Assembly (NCBI GenBank): GCA_951230915.1
Contig: OX579633.1
Coordinates: 24,648,574 to 24,712,573 of the forward strand
Direction of reading: 5' to 3'
Length of the DNA: 64,000 nucleotides
DNA from: Antitrichia curtipendula
Lineage: Eukaryota; Streptophyta; Bryopsida; Hypnales; Leucodontaceae
Below the pieces are notes generated by a model. It was not told where the DNA came from and did not search any database. It saw nothing but the letters and a program-made list of their open reading frames with translations. The first letter of the stretch is position 1, and each line of letters opens with the position of its first letter. Shown here in pieces: positions 1-11,493 of the stretch. The position numbers and the translations under genes are program-made.

Positions 1-53
1 ATATATTCACATGCCCTCTCATTTGATGTGCTTTGCTGTATCTGTGGGTGCAG

Positions 54-143
54 GTGTTATATGCTGGGATTGTGATAGCCAGTGGCGGACAGAACCTCAA
101 TATCTGGCTGTTCTACTCATGGGTGGTTTGTGCCTTTTCATAA
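54..143 (+). CDS. 3'-terminal exon of an unidentified membrane protein (partial, gene begins left of window)
   Basis: A splice acceptor (TGCAG) ends at 53 and is followed by an open frame of 29 codons closed by TAA at 141-143. The encoded tail is strongly hydrophobic (it begins VLYAGIVIAS and ends WLFYSWVVCAFS), as expected for a last transmembrane helix with a short tail. I do not recognise the family. The frame is chosen because it is the only one that joins the acceptor to a clean membrane-like segment. The rest of the gene lies outside the window, so the phase cannot be tested. It could also be chance reading in a UTR. Confidence 0.35.
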   Translation: MLYAGIVIASGGQNLNIWLFYSWVVCAFS

Positions 144-1993
144 ATTTTGAATTATTTTCTTAAAATCTCTTGTGGCTGTGTACAACAACTTTACACTCAC
201 TAGAACGAATAGCATGACTTCGAGTGAAATAGGTTATGCACACCAGGAATTATAATTTGCATTAGAAAAGATCGAGATTCTACAATTCTTCCTATGAGAT
301 TTGTGAGGTAGCTGGCCTTGGAAATTGTTTGCAACATGAGCTGACTGCCATTCTGTCGTGTGTAGGTCCTGAATCTCACTTTGGCAGCCAGGGAGACACA
401 TGCATGGTACAAAAGTAAGTTTGACGATTATCCTCCATCCAGAAGAGCGATTTTCCCTTTTATTTACTGAGCGTGATAACACACTTTGGAGAGGTTTGAG
501 AAGCGACATCCGCTGTAGAAATTTCCATGTACATATGCTGGGATTAGGAAACATGCTTGAATGTCCGAGTAGAAGGCAGTCTCCGTTACAACTGTGGCAT
601 TCAGCGTGTAAATGACTGCATGTAGGATTTTTGAGTTCTCAGGCTGATGACATGTATACAAACCTTATTTGATAAAGTTCTCTCTTTTGATTCTGTTCCG
701 AGTCTTGTAGCTTCATGACCTGCAATTTTTAAGAAAATGACAAGAAAATTAGAGTGAATTTGTCTAATTTAGTTTCATTCTATTTTGGGGCAATATCATG
801 TTCAATATAGAACCAAATATTTCGATTTGACTAGCAAGTGAAAGGTTTTTTGAAGGTGACATGCCAAATATAATGAGGCTATAACCCATTCTAATTTTCG
901 AAATAATCCATACTACAAGTGATCGAACTTGCAGCTCCAAAATTGTACTGTTGGTGATGGAAGAATCTCAAAAATGCTATGGTACGACTCCCAGTGTATG
1001 TAAGCAAGTCTCATCTAGTAATGTGAAACACAGAATTAATCAACACGCACGACCACATCTAGTAGACGAGACGGGTACTGTCTCCAGCGATTGGCGTCAG
1101 TGCCGTAAGAACTGCAGTGAGGCGCAGCAAACTCTTGAAAGCATCTGTTGATTCTTCCAAGCCCCCTTAGATAGCAACAAATCCATCCTCCCGTAGTCCG
1201 CTCATCGGTGACGGGTGCACGACGATTTGCAGAAGAAACTACAAGACTCCCATCATTCTAGTGCATCACAGAATAACCAGCCTGGGCACCTGACTGGTGA
1301 AAACAGGTTGATTCTGCTGTGCCCCACTACTGTACCGTCGCTTTTCAAAGTAGTCAACGAAAGCACTGAGCACTTGCACCAGGCCTTTGGGAAGCGCATC
1401 GAAAGGTAAACGAAACTAAAATATTGAATTTCATTTCGAGGGTCATCATGTGCACAATTAAGACAACGTATGCAAGCAACGATCTATCAATGTCCAGCTG
1501 AATCACAGCATGCAGCATGCATTATTACCAACCGACTGAGTTGAATGAATCAATCCGCGTGAGAAAGAATGCAGCAGTTAACTAAAGCGATGGAGTAGAA
1601 ATACCAGAAGAGTCGGGAGTAAAATAATGTGCTTCACTTCAGACCGACTAAAAAATAACACAAGTTACGGACACCAAGTCTAACTGCAAACTGATCCCCA
1701 GAGATACAGCAACAGAAGACCAAGGATGCAACTCGAGGAACAGAGCAACTGCACTACCACGTCCTTACTGCAATCTGAAAAGAGAATGGGACAGCATTGA
1801 TGAAGGACCGTTCGTGTCGACCTCAGTGATCGAGCAGGCTCCAGAAGAGTCATGACGTTCCGGCACCTGTGATTGCACACACGCCCGACCCAAAATAAGA
1901 AAAGCTAGTCACCATCGAAGAACTTCACAAGTCTGCACATGTGTAGCGGATCTGGACGTGCCTGCATGTCGGTGAGGACCAGCGGTTTAGGGT
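144..1993. other. Intergenic stretch, no gene supported
   Basis: Probably the 3' UTR of the left-edge gene followed by spacer and the 3' UTR of the minus-strand DUF642-like gene. The ORFs here (for example around 951-1151 and 1215-1409) are short, lack recognisable motifs and are not joined by convincing splice sites. I see nothing else. Confidence 0.5.
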
Positions 1994-3174
1994 CTAGAGC
2001 TGGAGCCGCAGCTGGAACGCCTGCAGCGCCAGAAGCGTCAGCAGGGGCACCGAACGTTGGCACACACCCGCCATCTTGCGCAGCGGAGACGCGGACAGCT
2101 CGTGCTTCCCGCTCAGGATCTGCACGTTGTCGATGATGGGCCCATACTTCTCCGACATGCTCTCGAACTTGATCACCGTCTGCGCGCCCGTGCCCGTGTA
2201 CACGAAGCTCTGCTTCTGCCACGTGATGTGCGTCGCAGCAGCGTCCGTGGCATTGTATACTGGGTTCTTCACCATCCACGAACTCACCGTGCCGCCCTCC
2301 ACCGCCGACACCTTCAGCGCCGACCAAAGGTTCATGGGGCCGTCCGGCATGCGCGCCGTGTCGTACTGCACCGTGTACATCTTGCCCGTGGCAGCCGCGG
2401 TCGCCAGCGTCGTAGACAGTGAGCCCTGCGTGCCATTGCTCGTGGAGGCCGGGTTGTTCAGGTGGATGCAGTATGCGCTCTTGGGTGTCATGGGCGGCAT
2501 TTTGTACGAGATGCCGAACAGAACCTGCACGCCCGCTCCGCCCGGCAGCCAATTGATGATGTCCGTGCTGTTGGGGTTCTCCGTCACCGTCGCGTTGCCC
2601 GTCACGTTTGTGAGCTCGAAGTCGCCGTTGATGAGCGGGATCACGCCGCTGGGGACCTTGGCTGCGGGCGCCGTGGCGTTGGCGAAGGGTTCGATGTCGT
2701 CGTCGCCGAACTGCCACCCCGTCTCCGTCTCCGCCAACTCCGACTCCATGTCCATGTCCAGGTTGCGTAGGCCGCTGGCCGTGCCCACCCAGCCCACCGC
2801 CCACAGGAGCGCCACCACGCTCACCAGCCGCGTCGTCGTCGCCGCCGCCGCCAACCTTGCTCGACCGGAACCCGTCCTTCTCCTGAGGGCGCTGCATTTC
2901 AAAATAATGTGTCAGCTTCCTGTTCTAAACATCCATCGTAGTGCTATTATGGGTCCCATCCTTGTCTGGGTAGTTGCAAACACAAATCCTGAGTGTCCCG
3001 CTTATTATTACAAAACGTCATACATTCAAGGTCAGGGAACGGAATTACACTCATTGCTAAACAAATGAGTTGTTCCGTAAATATGCCAAAAACATGAAGT
3101 CAAAGGAAGCAGACTCACAGAACTCTATCGCAGTGGTTACTATACATGCCTTGCATAAGATACGTCCCTGGCAT
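1994..3174 (-). CDS. DUF642-like secreted or membrane-anchored protein
   Basis: The main exon (2891-1994) encodes about 298 residues. It contains an NGDFE motif after a proline/glycine lead, several N-X-S/T sequons, and YGPIIDNVQIL near the end, which resembles the closing GP-(L/I)-(L/I)-D motif of DUF642 galactose-binding-like domains. Only one such domain fits, whereas the usual plant wall DUF642 proteins have two. No in-frame ATG precedes the hydrophobic stretch in this exon. An upstream exon (3174-3119, ATG at 3174, donor GTGAGT) joins in phase to an acceptor ending at 2892, giving 317 aa in total. The hydrophobic segment (LVSVVALLWAVGW) would then sit near residues 40-55 as a long signal peptide or signal anchor. 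The C-terminus ends in a leucine-rich hydrophobic tail, possibly a GPI-anchor signal. A GC-rich overlapping minus-strand frame also stays open but has no domain features. Family placement is by motif only. Confidence 0.6.
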
Positions 3175-4517
3175 TTTAATCAATGCAATGTGTAATTATT
3201 GTAACGAATAAACCCAAGAAACTACGCTGGCACATGTCCAGTGACAGAAGGCATGTGTTACGTACCCTGCATGCATCAATAATGAATGTCTCGGCCTTCG
3301 TAAAGATGGATTTCTTTCTTGCCGGTACTCCAAGCCAGATAAATTGTCAATGAGCCTTCCCATGACTAGAGTATATCCAAGATCTCTCCTGTCGAGTAAA
3401 ATAAGCCTGCAAGCTACGATGCAGAAAGGTCTCACACCAGGCGTGTACTTGTTTCAGAGCATATGCTTGTTTCCATGGTCTCCAATCACCACTTATAATA
3501 AGTGCAGGAGATTTCTGTATTCGAATTCCACTGAAGTCCTCTGAGAAAAGCTCTCTCCTGCAGACCTGTGAACAGAGCTTCAGTAGAAGGATATGAGTCG
3601 CAATTGCGGGACACCTGCATTATTATGCAGCAATTAAAAGTAGATCAGACGCTGTCTTCGACACTTCCAACGACAAATATTTACTCAAACCTTCGTTTCA
3701 AAATCTAAATACATAATGGAGCAAAACCAGGCGACATCCGTAGAGTTTCAGAGGCTTACCACAATTCAGCGAGTCTTAATTAGCTAATGAGTGAAGATTT
3801 CCGAAACTACTCAAATGCTCGTGAACCTGACATGCAAGGAGACAGATAGCAAGCGAATGACAGATGGAGGGTGGTTAGCAGACCTCAGGAGTCCTGCAGC
3901 AGCGCTTGATCGCCTCTTCAAGTTCTGATGAAACCGTCTCATTCTCGTTCGTCAGAAATAGAATCTCATCCAATTCACGTGACGTTTCAGATGAGAGGGT
4001 TCTTTGGCACTGGTCCAAAGTAGAATTCTGAGACACCGTCATCCAGTGTCAGACAGAGAGTCATCCAAGTGGTGTCCAATCTGATCTCAAGAATTCCATA
4101 CAAAATCCACTCTCCGAGAGTCCATGCGCCTTGCTACCACGGAGCACTGATCTGCATGGTACTCCCACAGGAACACAGGCAAGCCCTGGAACCCTCAATG
4201 TGAATGCAACCTTCAGCTGTGGTTGCCCATATATCTTCCCTCACTGCACTGGGCCTCCACGTGCGATGTCTCCTCAAATCTCACTGCCAAGGAGAGAAAG
4301 GAACCACGCGCTGACTGTTGAAATACCCAGCGCGAAGACATAGCGCGGAGGTCAGCATGTTCTTGATGACGTACAAAGACTTAAATTGTCGTTCAGTTGC
4401 CAAGAGTACAGTCTTGACGTCAGTCCTAAACTACTATTCACTAAAATTTCCATTCCATTCAACAAGGAGAGAGCTATTAACGTAAAACAACAAGGTAAAA
4501 AAAATAAAGCAAAAGAA
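3175..4517. other. Spacer between the DUF642-like gene and RIT1
   Basis: Both neighbours are on the minus strand, so this holds the RIT1 3' UTR and the promoter of the DUF642-like gene. One short frame (3875-4042) is listed separately. Other short minus-strand frames at about 4160-4380 look partly codon-like but could not be assembled into a gene. Confidence 0.4.
3875..4042 (-). CDS. Possible small ORF or exon, 55 codons, unknown
   Basis: This minus-strand frame begins ATG at 4042 and ends TAA at 3875. The predicted peptide is acidic and helical-looking, with the core LDEILFLTNENETVSSELEE followed by a double-cysteine segment. A GT donor (GAG|GTCTGC) falls just before the stop, so this may be an internal exon and not a complete ORF. 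An in-frame TGA lies three codons upstream of the ATG. I do not recognise the sequence. It could be an orphan microprotein, an exon of an unannotated gene between RIT1 and the DUF642-like gene, or chance. Confidence 0.2.
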   Translation of the reverse strand: MTVSQNSTLDQCQRTLSSETSRELDEILFLTNENETVSSELEEAIKRCCRTPEVC

Positions 4518-7500
4518 TCAGCAATTATAATTTTGCAGATAGTTGTACACTTGTTTCAGGCTACCCCTAGATGGGCGTGCACCTGAGTGAAAATTCGCAA
4601 GCTGTACTAAGCTTTGTCTAACATCAGACTTAGAAACAGCTCTAGGATTCGAGCCAGCGCAGCAAAAATTACCTGCGAACCTCACGATAACCAGTTAATT
4701 TAATCGAGGGAAAAATAAAACTTCGAACATAAGGGACGTAAAACGTAAACTCACTCAACATGCAAGCCATCATAACAGATATGACCAAACAATGTCGCAT
4801 CTAACATAGAGAGATCCTCCAAATTATAGCGTGGTGTTTCTAGACGAATATTAGTATTCTAAAGAACAGTAAAGGGTGATACAGCAAACGCTTACCGTTT
4901 GAGTCAAAGCAAGTAAGTAAAATTGCTAGACAAACGCACACGCTTATATCTTCACCTGCACGCATGAAGACACGAGAATATTTTACTCCAAATACCCAAA
5001 AGCCATATGCAAGACTGCAAGACCAAGACTGCAAGTCATATGCAAGATATACAAGACTGCTGGGAGACCACAAAAAAAAAAATGCAGCAAAGATTCTACA
5101 ATTTATTCCAATACATGTAAGTAGGAAACGGTATATCCAATCGGGTTAAAAATTTGACTTACCGTCTGAGCAGCAAATGAGAAGCGAGAGCCCATTCGCC
5201 AATTTCTCACTTGCAAATTTGACAGCGTCTGGTAAGTGATTTTGCAAAGAGTGGCGATCAAACTTTGAGCCCTAAAATTCCAAAGGCATTTTCCTCCCAT
5301 TACAATAAAGCTTGAGAACAGAGCGAATAATGGTGAAATACAAAGTTTTTTATTGCCTAGGTTTCAAGTAGACGCAAGGACATGATGTATACACCTCCTT
5401 TCAACATGATGCTCAAATTGGGCTGATTTTTTAACTAGTACTGCAAATAAACAACTCAGGAGATCAAATCAGCCTCTACTTACAACCAGGAAAAGATGCA
5501 CAGTTAAGTTAGCTTTCCAACGCCCCTAATTTCATTAGACTTAAAGCTCGAGAGCAGGAGATATGACTATTTTAGTGGTATATCATTTTCATGCATATGT
5601 TATGATATCAAATAAAAAAGGAATAATCAAGTAAAATAAATATTTAGGTCAAAATGAGGGTCAAATGAGAAATAAGTGCAGGAGGTTAAAGGGTTAAACA
5701 GATGTTGGTCCATGTGTGCTTACCACAACTGGAAGCTGAAGATAGGAGTTTTTCCAGGTACTCGAAGTCGAGCATGCTGAGAAGCTAACATTTAAGACAC
5801 AAGCCACAACCTCAAGCAGGGATTCCACTTGACCTGCTCATAACACAGTAATGTTCAGCTAAAATTACGGAAAAGGTATAGTGTACGTGTATTTGGAGTA
5901 ATTATGCTAAACTTTCCAAACCTCTAATGAGTAGTTCGTAATTATCACATCACTAGACGGAGACAACCAAAGTAGCTAGATTTACTATCACCCAGACCAT
6001 AATTCAAAGGAAGTTTCGAAAGCCTTGTCTCAAAATTTCATGAGACAGATCATCTTATAGGGACTTGTTCTGTAAATGAACGCAATATTCACATCCAAAA
6101 CAGCAGAGACAAGCAGCTTACAGCATGAAGAGTCACCCACAGCAAGTCCGGTTGAACCGATCCAGTGAAAACCAGGAGCCATGTCAGTTGGAAGTCCTTT
6201 GAAAGGATCCATGCGCTTCGCACCCATATCCTCGCAAAGGTCATCTTGAATTGCATTGGTTTCCCTTTCTTCGAGTGTCCAATGGCATCCGTCGTCAGAG
6301 CACAGAGAATCGTCCAATTTCTTTGCATCTACGTACCCCAAATCGAGATAACTCATCAAATGAGAACTTCCACTGGGAAATGTATTACAAGCAGATCTTG
6401 CAACACTCCTCCGATCCACAGGATCAGCAAGCTTTCCCAAAGATTTCACTTTCACGTGCGGCGCATCTTGACCTCGCAATGCTCTATAGACACGCTCACG
6501 TTCTACCAAGTCTGCCACATTGCGATTGCAATCCGCTGGACCACCATTGACAAGGTCATACACGTGCTTCCAAAACAGGGTCGGGGTGAGGCCTCGCGCC
6601 CAGCTCTCTTCATCATCTGCTGCACCTGGAATATAACTCCAGCTGAACTCTGCATCACTCCTCCGCTGCGTGCAGCTCACCGGCTGAGATGCTGAAACGA
6701 GGAATATGGGAGTAAAATCCAAAGTCCCGATGTCTACCACTTCATTTATCCAGATCACTGTCTTCTGCGAGACCCAGAGAGTTCGAAGGGGCTTCCGAAG
6801 AGCTCGAGCCAGAGGTTCAAGGTTTGCCCCACAGGCTTTTAAGTCCTGGACCATTGAATCTAGCAGACCTTCAATGTTGTTCTTCTCAGTTTCTGATACC
6901 CAGAGAGGCAAGTGTAGCTCGCAATCCCAATCCAAAGGATGTCTTCGAGATCCATTTTCTTCAAATTCAAGAGCACCTTGCTCTGACTCCAGGTGTTTTG
7001 GCGATTCATCCAAATTCTTACGGACATCGGCCAACGCACGATTAATCACACAGGCCCAAATAGGTATTGTTTTTGACATGCTATCGGGGAAACGCTTCCC
7101 TTTTCTTGTAGCATCGACAATAATGCAACCCCCTTTCTCTGCTGCAGAATCACGGATAGAAACACCGCGCGGACAACAAACACAGAGAGAAGGTTTGTGA
7201 GCGGCGGCCAATTGCATCAAAAAGTTGGTAATCAAATTCGAGCTAAGACGAGTTAAAACCTAATTTGAACTGTGGACCTACCTGACTCTCACTCAGGTAT
7301 TCACCGGTCTTGCCAATACATGTATGCGACCTCCCAGTCATGCTCCCTTCGAAGTACTCGCGTGGCTGGGATGATCCAAGACCGGCCAACACCTGTGCGA
7401 GAACTGTGCTGCCACCAGTCTTGCCCTCCCAAACCATAGAAAGACAGACAGCTCTGCTACGGGGCAATTTAATTCTACAGAAACCAAGGACTGCTGATCC

Positions 7501-7896
7501 AATTCGAATTCGAAGGAAGTTCCCTCGAAATGAAGGGATCTCCTCGGCTTCAAACGCAAGGAGACTCACTAGAATAGTGGATTACGGTTTTCCTTTCTCG
7601 GGGTGGGGGGGGAGGGACGGACCCGCCAGGAGTGCGACGTGTGTGTTGAGTCGCGTGACGTTGAAGGCCCAGTTGCCGTTGTGCCCGTCCGTGGACTTGA
7701 AGTAGCAAGCGCCATGGAAGCTTGCGGGTGAGGCGTACCACAAGCCGCAGCGCAGATTGGCGAGCAGGGGCAGGTGCGGCCACAGATGAGCGATCTCCGT
7801 GACGAACGAGGCGTCGTGGTAGATGGAGCGCAGGGCATTGTATAGCGAGTGTTCCGTCTTCTTGATTTGCCGCGACACCTTGTAAATGCTGTCCAT
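4518..7896 (-). CDS. RIT1: Initiator tRNA 2'-O-ribosyl phosphate transferase (RIT1 family)
   Basis: In yeast, Rit1 adds a 2'-O-ribosyl phosphate to A64 of initiator tRNA-Met, blocking its use in elongation. Six exons splice in phase: 7896-7623, 7141-6122, 5776-5724, 5271-5163, 4955-4896 and 4672-4518, giving 556 aa, close to the family's usual length. Family-typical segments are YFKSTDGHNGNW (exon 1), GGCIIVDATRKGKRFPDSMS and the GAADDEESWARGLTP block (exon 2), and a degenerate dual-specificity-phosphatase-like C-terminal domain: SYLQLPVV, LLICCSDGEDISVCV (in the place of the Cys-X5-Arg loop) and GARPSRGSLKQVYNYL. The start ATG at 7896 leads straight into the conserved N-terminus; upstream ORF sequence relies on non-ATG codons. 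The exon 2 insert rich in Asp, Glu and Ser (around residues 310-420) is probably lineage-specific. Introns 2 and 3 are AT-rich, and intron 3 (5723-5272) carries repeat-like sequence. It is divergent from the next gene rightward. Confidence 0.93.
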
Positions 7897-9306
7897 GCTC
7901 GATCTCTCGGCAGCTCCACAGACCTCCGCTGCCGCAAAATTGAGCTCAGGGCAGGCAGGCACGCTGCAACGCCAAAGACCACCGCAAGGGAGGGAGCGCA
8001 GACACTCGAAAGTTGGAACTTCGCCCTCCCTGCCGGTATGGACGCCCCGTCAGCACTAAGTCCCAAGGATCATTTTAAAAAATTGCCCCCTATTTTGTGC
8101 CGCCATTATTGATAGTTCTTCACCTCTCCAACCTAATTTGGGGCCTCTGATTGCAAATATGAATTCATAATTTCAAAATATTATTGTATATTGCACATAA
8201 AAAACTTCAGTATTTACCCTTGTGGAACAATGAGGGGGTCAATTCAACCCTGACCAAGGAATTGGAGATTATGCCTGGCTGCCCGTTAGGTGGAACTTTT
8301 ACCCCCGCTTGAATCCAATCCACCCGCCCTAAGGTTTTCTTTGAAAATGAAATGCTCTAATTCTATTGCAACACCTAAACCTTGGGTCTATGCCTAAAGC
8401 GGAGCGCCATATAGGGTAATTATGAAGGGACAACCTCTATTACTAGCTAAAATCTTTAGGTTTTATAAAAAAATATAAAACAATTGACATTACAACTAGG
8501 ATCCCAAATGCAAAGAAAAAATTATAGTGTTTTCCTAAAACAAGGAGGGAAGTGGGTAGGTGAGTGAAAATTCCACTTGATGGACTGCCAGATGGAACCC
8601 CATTTTTCTTGGGATATAGTGTCAAGGGACGCCAACAGAGGATGTTTTTTGTCCTCTAAATGGTCAACATGTAAGCTTTTAGTCAATTGTGCATATTGAA
8701 GAGTGGATGGTTTTTATCCAATTTCTTGTGTACAATTCTATTGATGTTGTGTCATTGGCATTACGTTGTGTTGAGTTCAAGACATCCTAGTTTTTTTAAA
8801 TTTTATCAAAAAAATGTTATACTATAGTTAATTGTAAAGACCCCCCTCCCCTCCCCCGTTTGAAGCATTGGACGCTAGTTTTGGTACTCTAGGGAGTTTT
8901 GTCTCGTATTTCTTCCAAATTCTGGCTCATAGTCCCATATTGTACATATTTTATGATTAACTCTACTATTTGGTGTATTCCAACACTTTAAGTTTTTTTT
9001 CCCTTAAAATTTGATTTTGACATTTGAAACCAATTTTTTTTGCTTTTAAAAATAACTAAAAAAATGAAGCTTCTAAAGTTAGTTTCTACTTCATTTGAAA
9101 ACTTTGAAAACTTCCTTAAATAAACATATTAGTGAAGTTTGGAGTTGAGTATCTATAACTACATTTTTAAATATGGAGACACATGAACTTTCTTTGTACT
9201 ATAAATGAAGCCTATGATCATGAAGTCAAACTTGAAAGTTCTTTAATATGTATCTTCCATTCTTTCTTTCTTTATAAGTGAAATCTTTTGTTTTTAATCT
9301 TTTAGA

Positions 9307-9440
9307 GATGAAATCACATGTCTAATATTTATCTATAATTTTTAATTTTTTTGTAAAAATTTCAAATTACCATTAATTTTTGGAGAAAAATGAAGGAAAT
9401 TCATATAAAATACAAATCATGTTTGAAAATTCTAAAATTT
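9307..9440 (+). repeat. Dispersed AT-rich repeat, copy A
   Basis: It begins with GATGAAATCACATGTCTA and runs through TTTCAAATTACCATTAATTT to a CATGTTTGAAAAT-like end. The same order of motifs recurs at 10303, 21235 and 41215 (mirrored at 54088). It shows no coding potential and has no clear termini. Confidence 0.5.
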
Positions 9441-10302
9441 TCAAAATAGATTGTAGTATAGAACATTATAGTATAAAGGAAATTTCTTTGCAATAGTCAC
9501 TCTATATTAAAAAATATAGTTATAAATACTCAACTTCAAATTTCACTAAAATGTCTATTTTATCTCCTAAGTGTTCAAGCGACCATTTTATGGTCGCTGT
9601 CCAACTTTGGACAACATTTCTAGGATGTTCAAGAAGATTCAATTTTTTCTTAATTTTAAAAGATTGGGTTGACTTTCAATACTTATAATGGAAATTAAGA
9701 TTACTATGGTCAAACAAAAATTATAAAAAAAATAGCACAAAGTGTTTAGAATTTGTCTAGTGTTGGAAAACTTACTATTAGGGAAATGAGTTGGTGTTCT
9801 CATTACTAGATCTTATGCATTTTTTCACAAATCACCCAAAACCACAATTTTGACCAATAAAAAAAAAGATTCAAATGTTAAAGATAGAAATTATATTTTT
9901 GGTGAATTTTTGAAGTTGTATTTTTAAAATTCATTTGAAGAGAATCTAAAAATAATTTTATAAGTTTGATCATAGATATACTTTTGACTTTTCATGTTTC
10001 ATACTATCTTCTTTGTTACAAACTTCAAAAAAGTTGTAGAACTTATATTTTATAACACATTTCTTTTTTGTCTAAAACCCTTAGACTTTTTTAAGTTAAG
10101 GAATTTTTCAAAATTTCCAAATGCAATAAAAACTAAATTTTAGAAGTTTCATTTCATTATATTATTCTCAAAATCAAATTTTTTAAGGAAAAAAGCTTGA
10201 AAAATATGCCCAATCATAGATTCAAGCTTCACAATCCTTTTTTTTGTTTTTTGCCGTTTTGCAACAAAATTTGAATGAAATTTTTTATAATTATTTTTCA
10301 AA

Positions 10303-10440
10303 GATGAAATCCCATGTCTTCTACAAGTGCTAAAATTTCATTTTTTTTGGTAAAAGTTTGAAACTATTGTGAATATTTTAAGGGAAAATTGAGAAAACTG
10401 ATATCAAATACAAAATATGCTCAAAAAATATAAAAATTTC
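10303..10440 (+). repeat. Dispersed AT-rich repeat, copy B
   Basis: It shares with copy A (9307) the GATGAAATC-CATGTCT opening, the AAAAGTTTGAAA middle and the GATATCAAATACAAAATATG end. The two differ by many substitutions, so this is an old copy. Confidence 0.5.
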
Positions 10441-11407
10441 AGCATAGCTTTGTTTGATAGTGCAAGACATCACAATATAGAACAAAGTTATTATGTCATT
10501 CTAAAATTAGAAAATCAACAAAACCATGGATATAGGCCTAAAGTTCAAATTGCAATAAAATATTGAATTTTAAGATTTTTTCAAAATTTCCAATTGGAGT
10601 ATAAATCAAACTTGATAAACTTCATTTCATTAGTTGATTTCAAATTCAAAAAATATCATTTTTATAGAAAAAATTCACATCAAGAATAAATAGCAATAAA
10701 TTTTCAAAATACACCACAAGGATGATCTGTGGATCAGGCATCACCTTCTTTAGAAAAGTCAATCAATAATACCATAATGAGGGAATTTGTAATACTTTCC
10801 AAAAGTAACTTCCAAAAGTACATTGGATGAAAAAACGTATTTTTCCATTGGGAAGTCATCCAAAGGAAAGAAAACACGTTCGTCCCGGACACGTCCTTCG
10901 CCATCCGAGCCTCGTCATTCGCTCATCATGAATCCATGAGGCCGCTCTGCTTCTGCTTCTTTTGCTTCTTTTGCTTCTTCGTCGTCGTCGTCCTGCGAGG
11001 TCTCACAGCGCTTTCTCTGTGTCTCGCCATTTTCGCCAATCAGGCTCCTCAGTTCAGTTCTTCAGTCCTTGCAAGCGCCTACTCTACATTGGCGTCGCTG
11101 CTGGCCTCCGGGCCTGCTCGCTCGCTCGTTCAATTGCTGACTTGGCCTCCAGGGTGGTACTAATTACTGGTTGAAGGGAATTAGAGCTTCGCGTTGGATC
11201 ATTTGGGTCTCTTCTGTCTGGTGTACTCGAATCTCCGATCCTCAGTCGGCCTTGAGGGTTGCTGGACATCGGTGTCGCTTTCCTCTTCAATTCGGGTCAG
11301 GGGTGGGGGCAGGAGGCTCGCAGGGCCCAAAGCGGCCAGGGGTTTCATGTGGGGGTGGTGAGTCGTTATTTCACAAGGATGATCTCACGGGCTTGATTCG
11401 CAGCTGA

Positions 11408-11477
11408 GAAAGAGAGAGAGAGAGAGACACACACACACTCACACAGGGAGAGAGATAGACAGAGAGATAGACAGACA
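11408..11477 (+). repeat. Compound microsatellite in the alcohol dehydrogenase 5' UTR
   Basis: A run of GA dinucleotides passes into CA dinucleotides and then GATAGACA-type units, ending 16 bases before the start codon at 11494. GA/CT-rich 5' leaders are common in plant genes. Length variation between individuals is likely. Confidence 0.85.
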
Positions 11478-11493
11478 TAATTGATCGATAGGC

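Larger units (their letters stand above)
7897..11493. other. AT-rich intergenic region between divergent RIT1 and alcohol dehydrogenase genes
   Basis: About 3.6 kb. The outer edges (7897-8100 and 10860-11493) are GC-richer and should hold the two promoters and 5' UTRs. Between them the DNA is very AT-rich with poly-A/T runs and two copies of a dispersed repeat (see separate entries). A 60-codon minus-strand frame at 8443-8625 with a hydrophobic C-terminal half is the only ORF of note; I cannot support it as a gene. Confidence 0.6.

Noticed and set aside
1905..2897. 330-codon minus-strand ORF overlapping the DUF642-like gene (and a 330-codon plus-strand ORF over the same DNA)
   Set aside because: GC-rich shadow frames. 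They lack domain motifs and have skewed Arg/Gly/His composition, while the chosen frame has sequons and DUF642-like motifs.
4625..4665. T-arm-like GGATTCGAGCC word
   Set aside because: It lies inside the last RIT1 coding exon and has no matching stems.
8443..8625. 60-codon minus-strand frame with a hydrophobic second half
   Set aside because: It is embedded in AT-rich, T-run-rich DNA, where such hydrophobic frames arise by chance. No neighbour or motif supports it.
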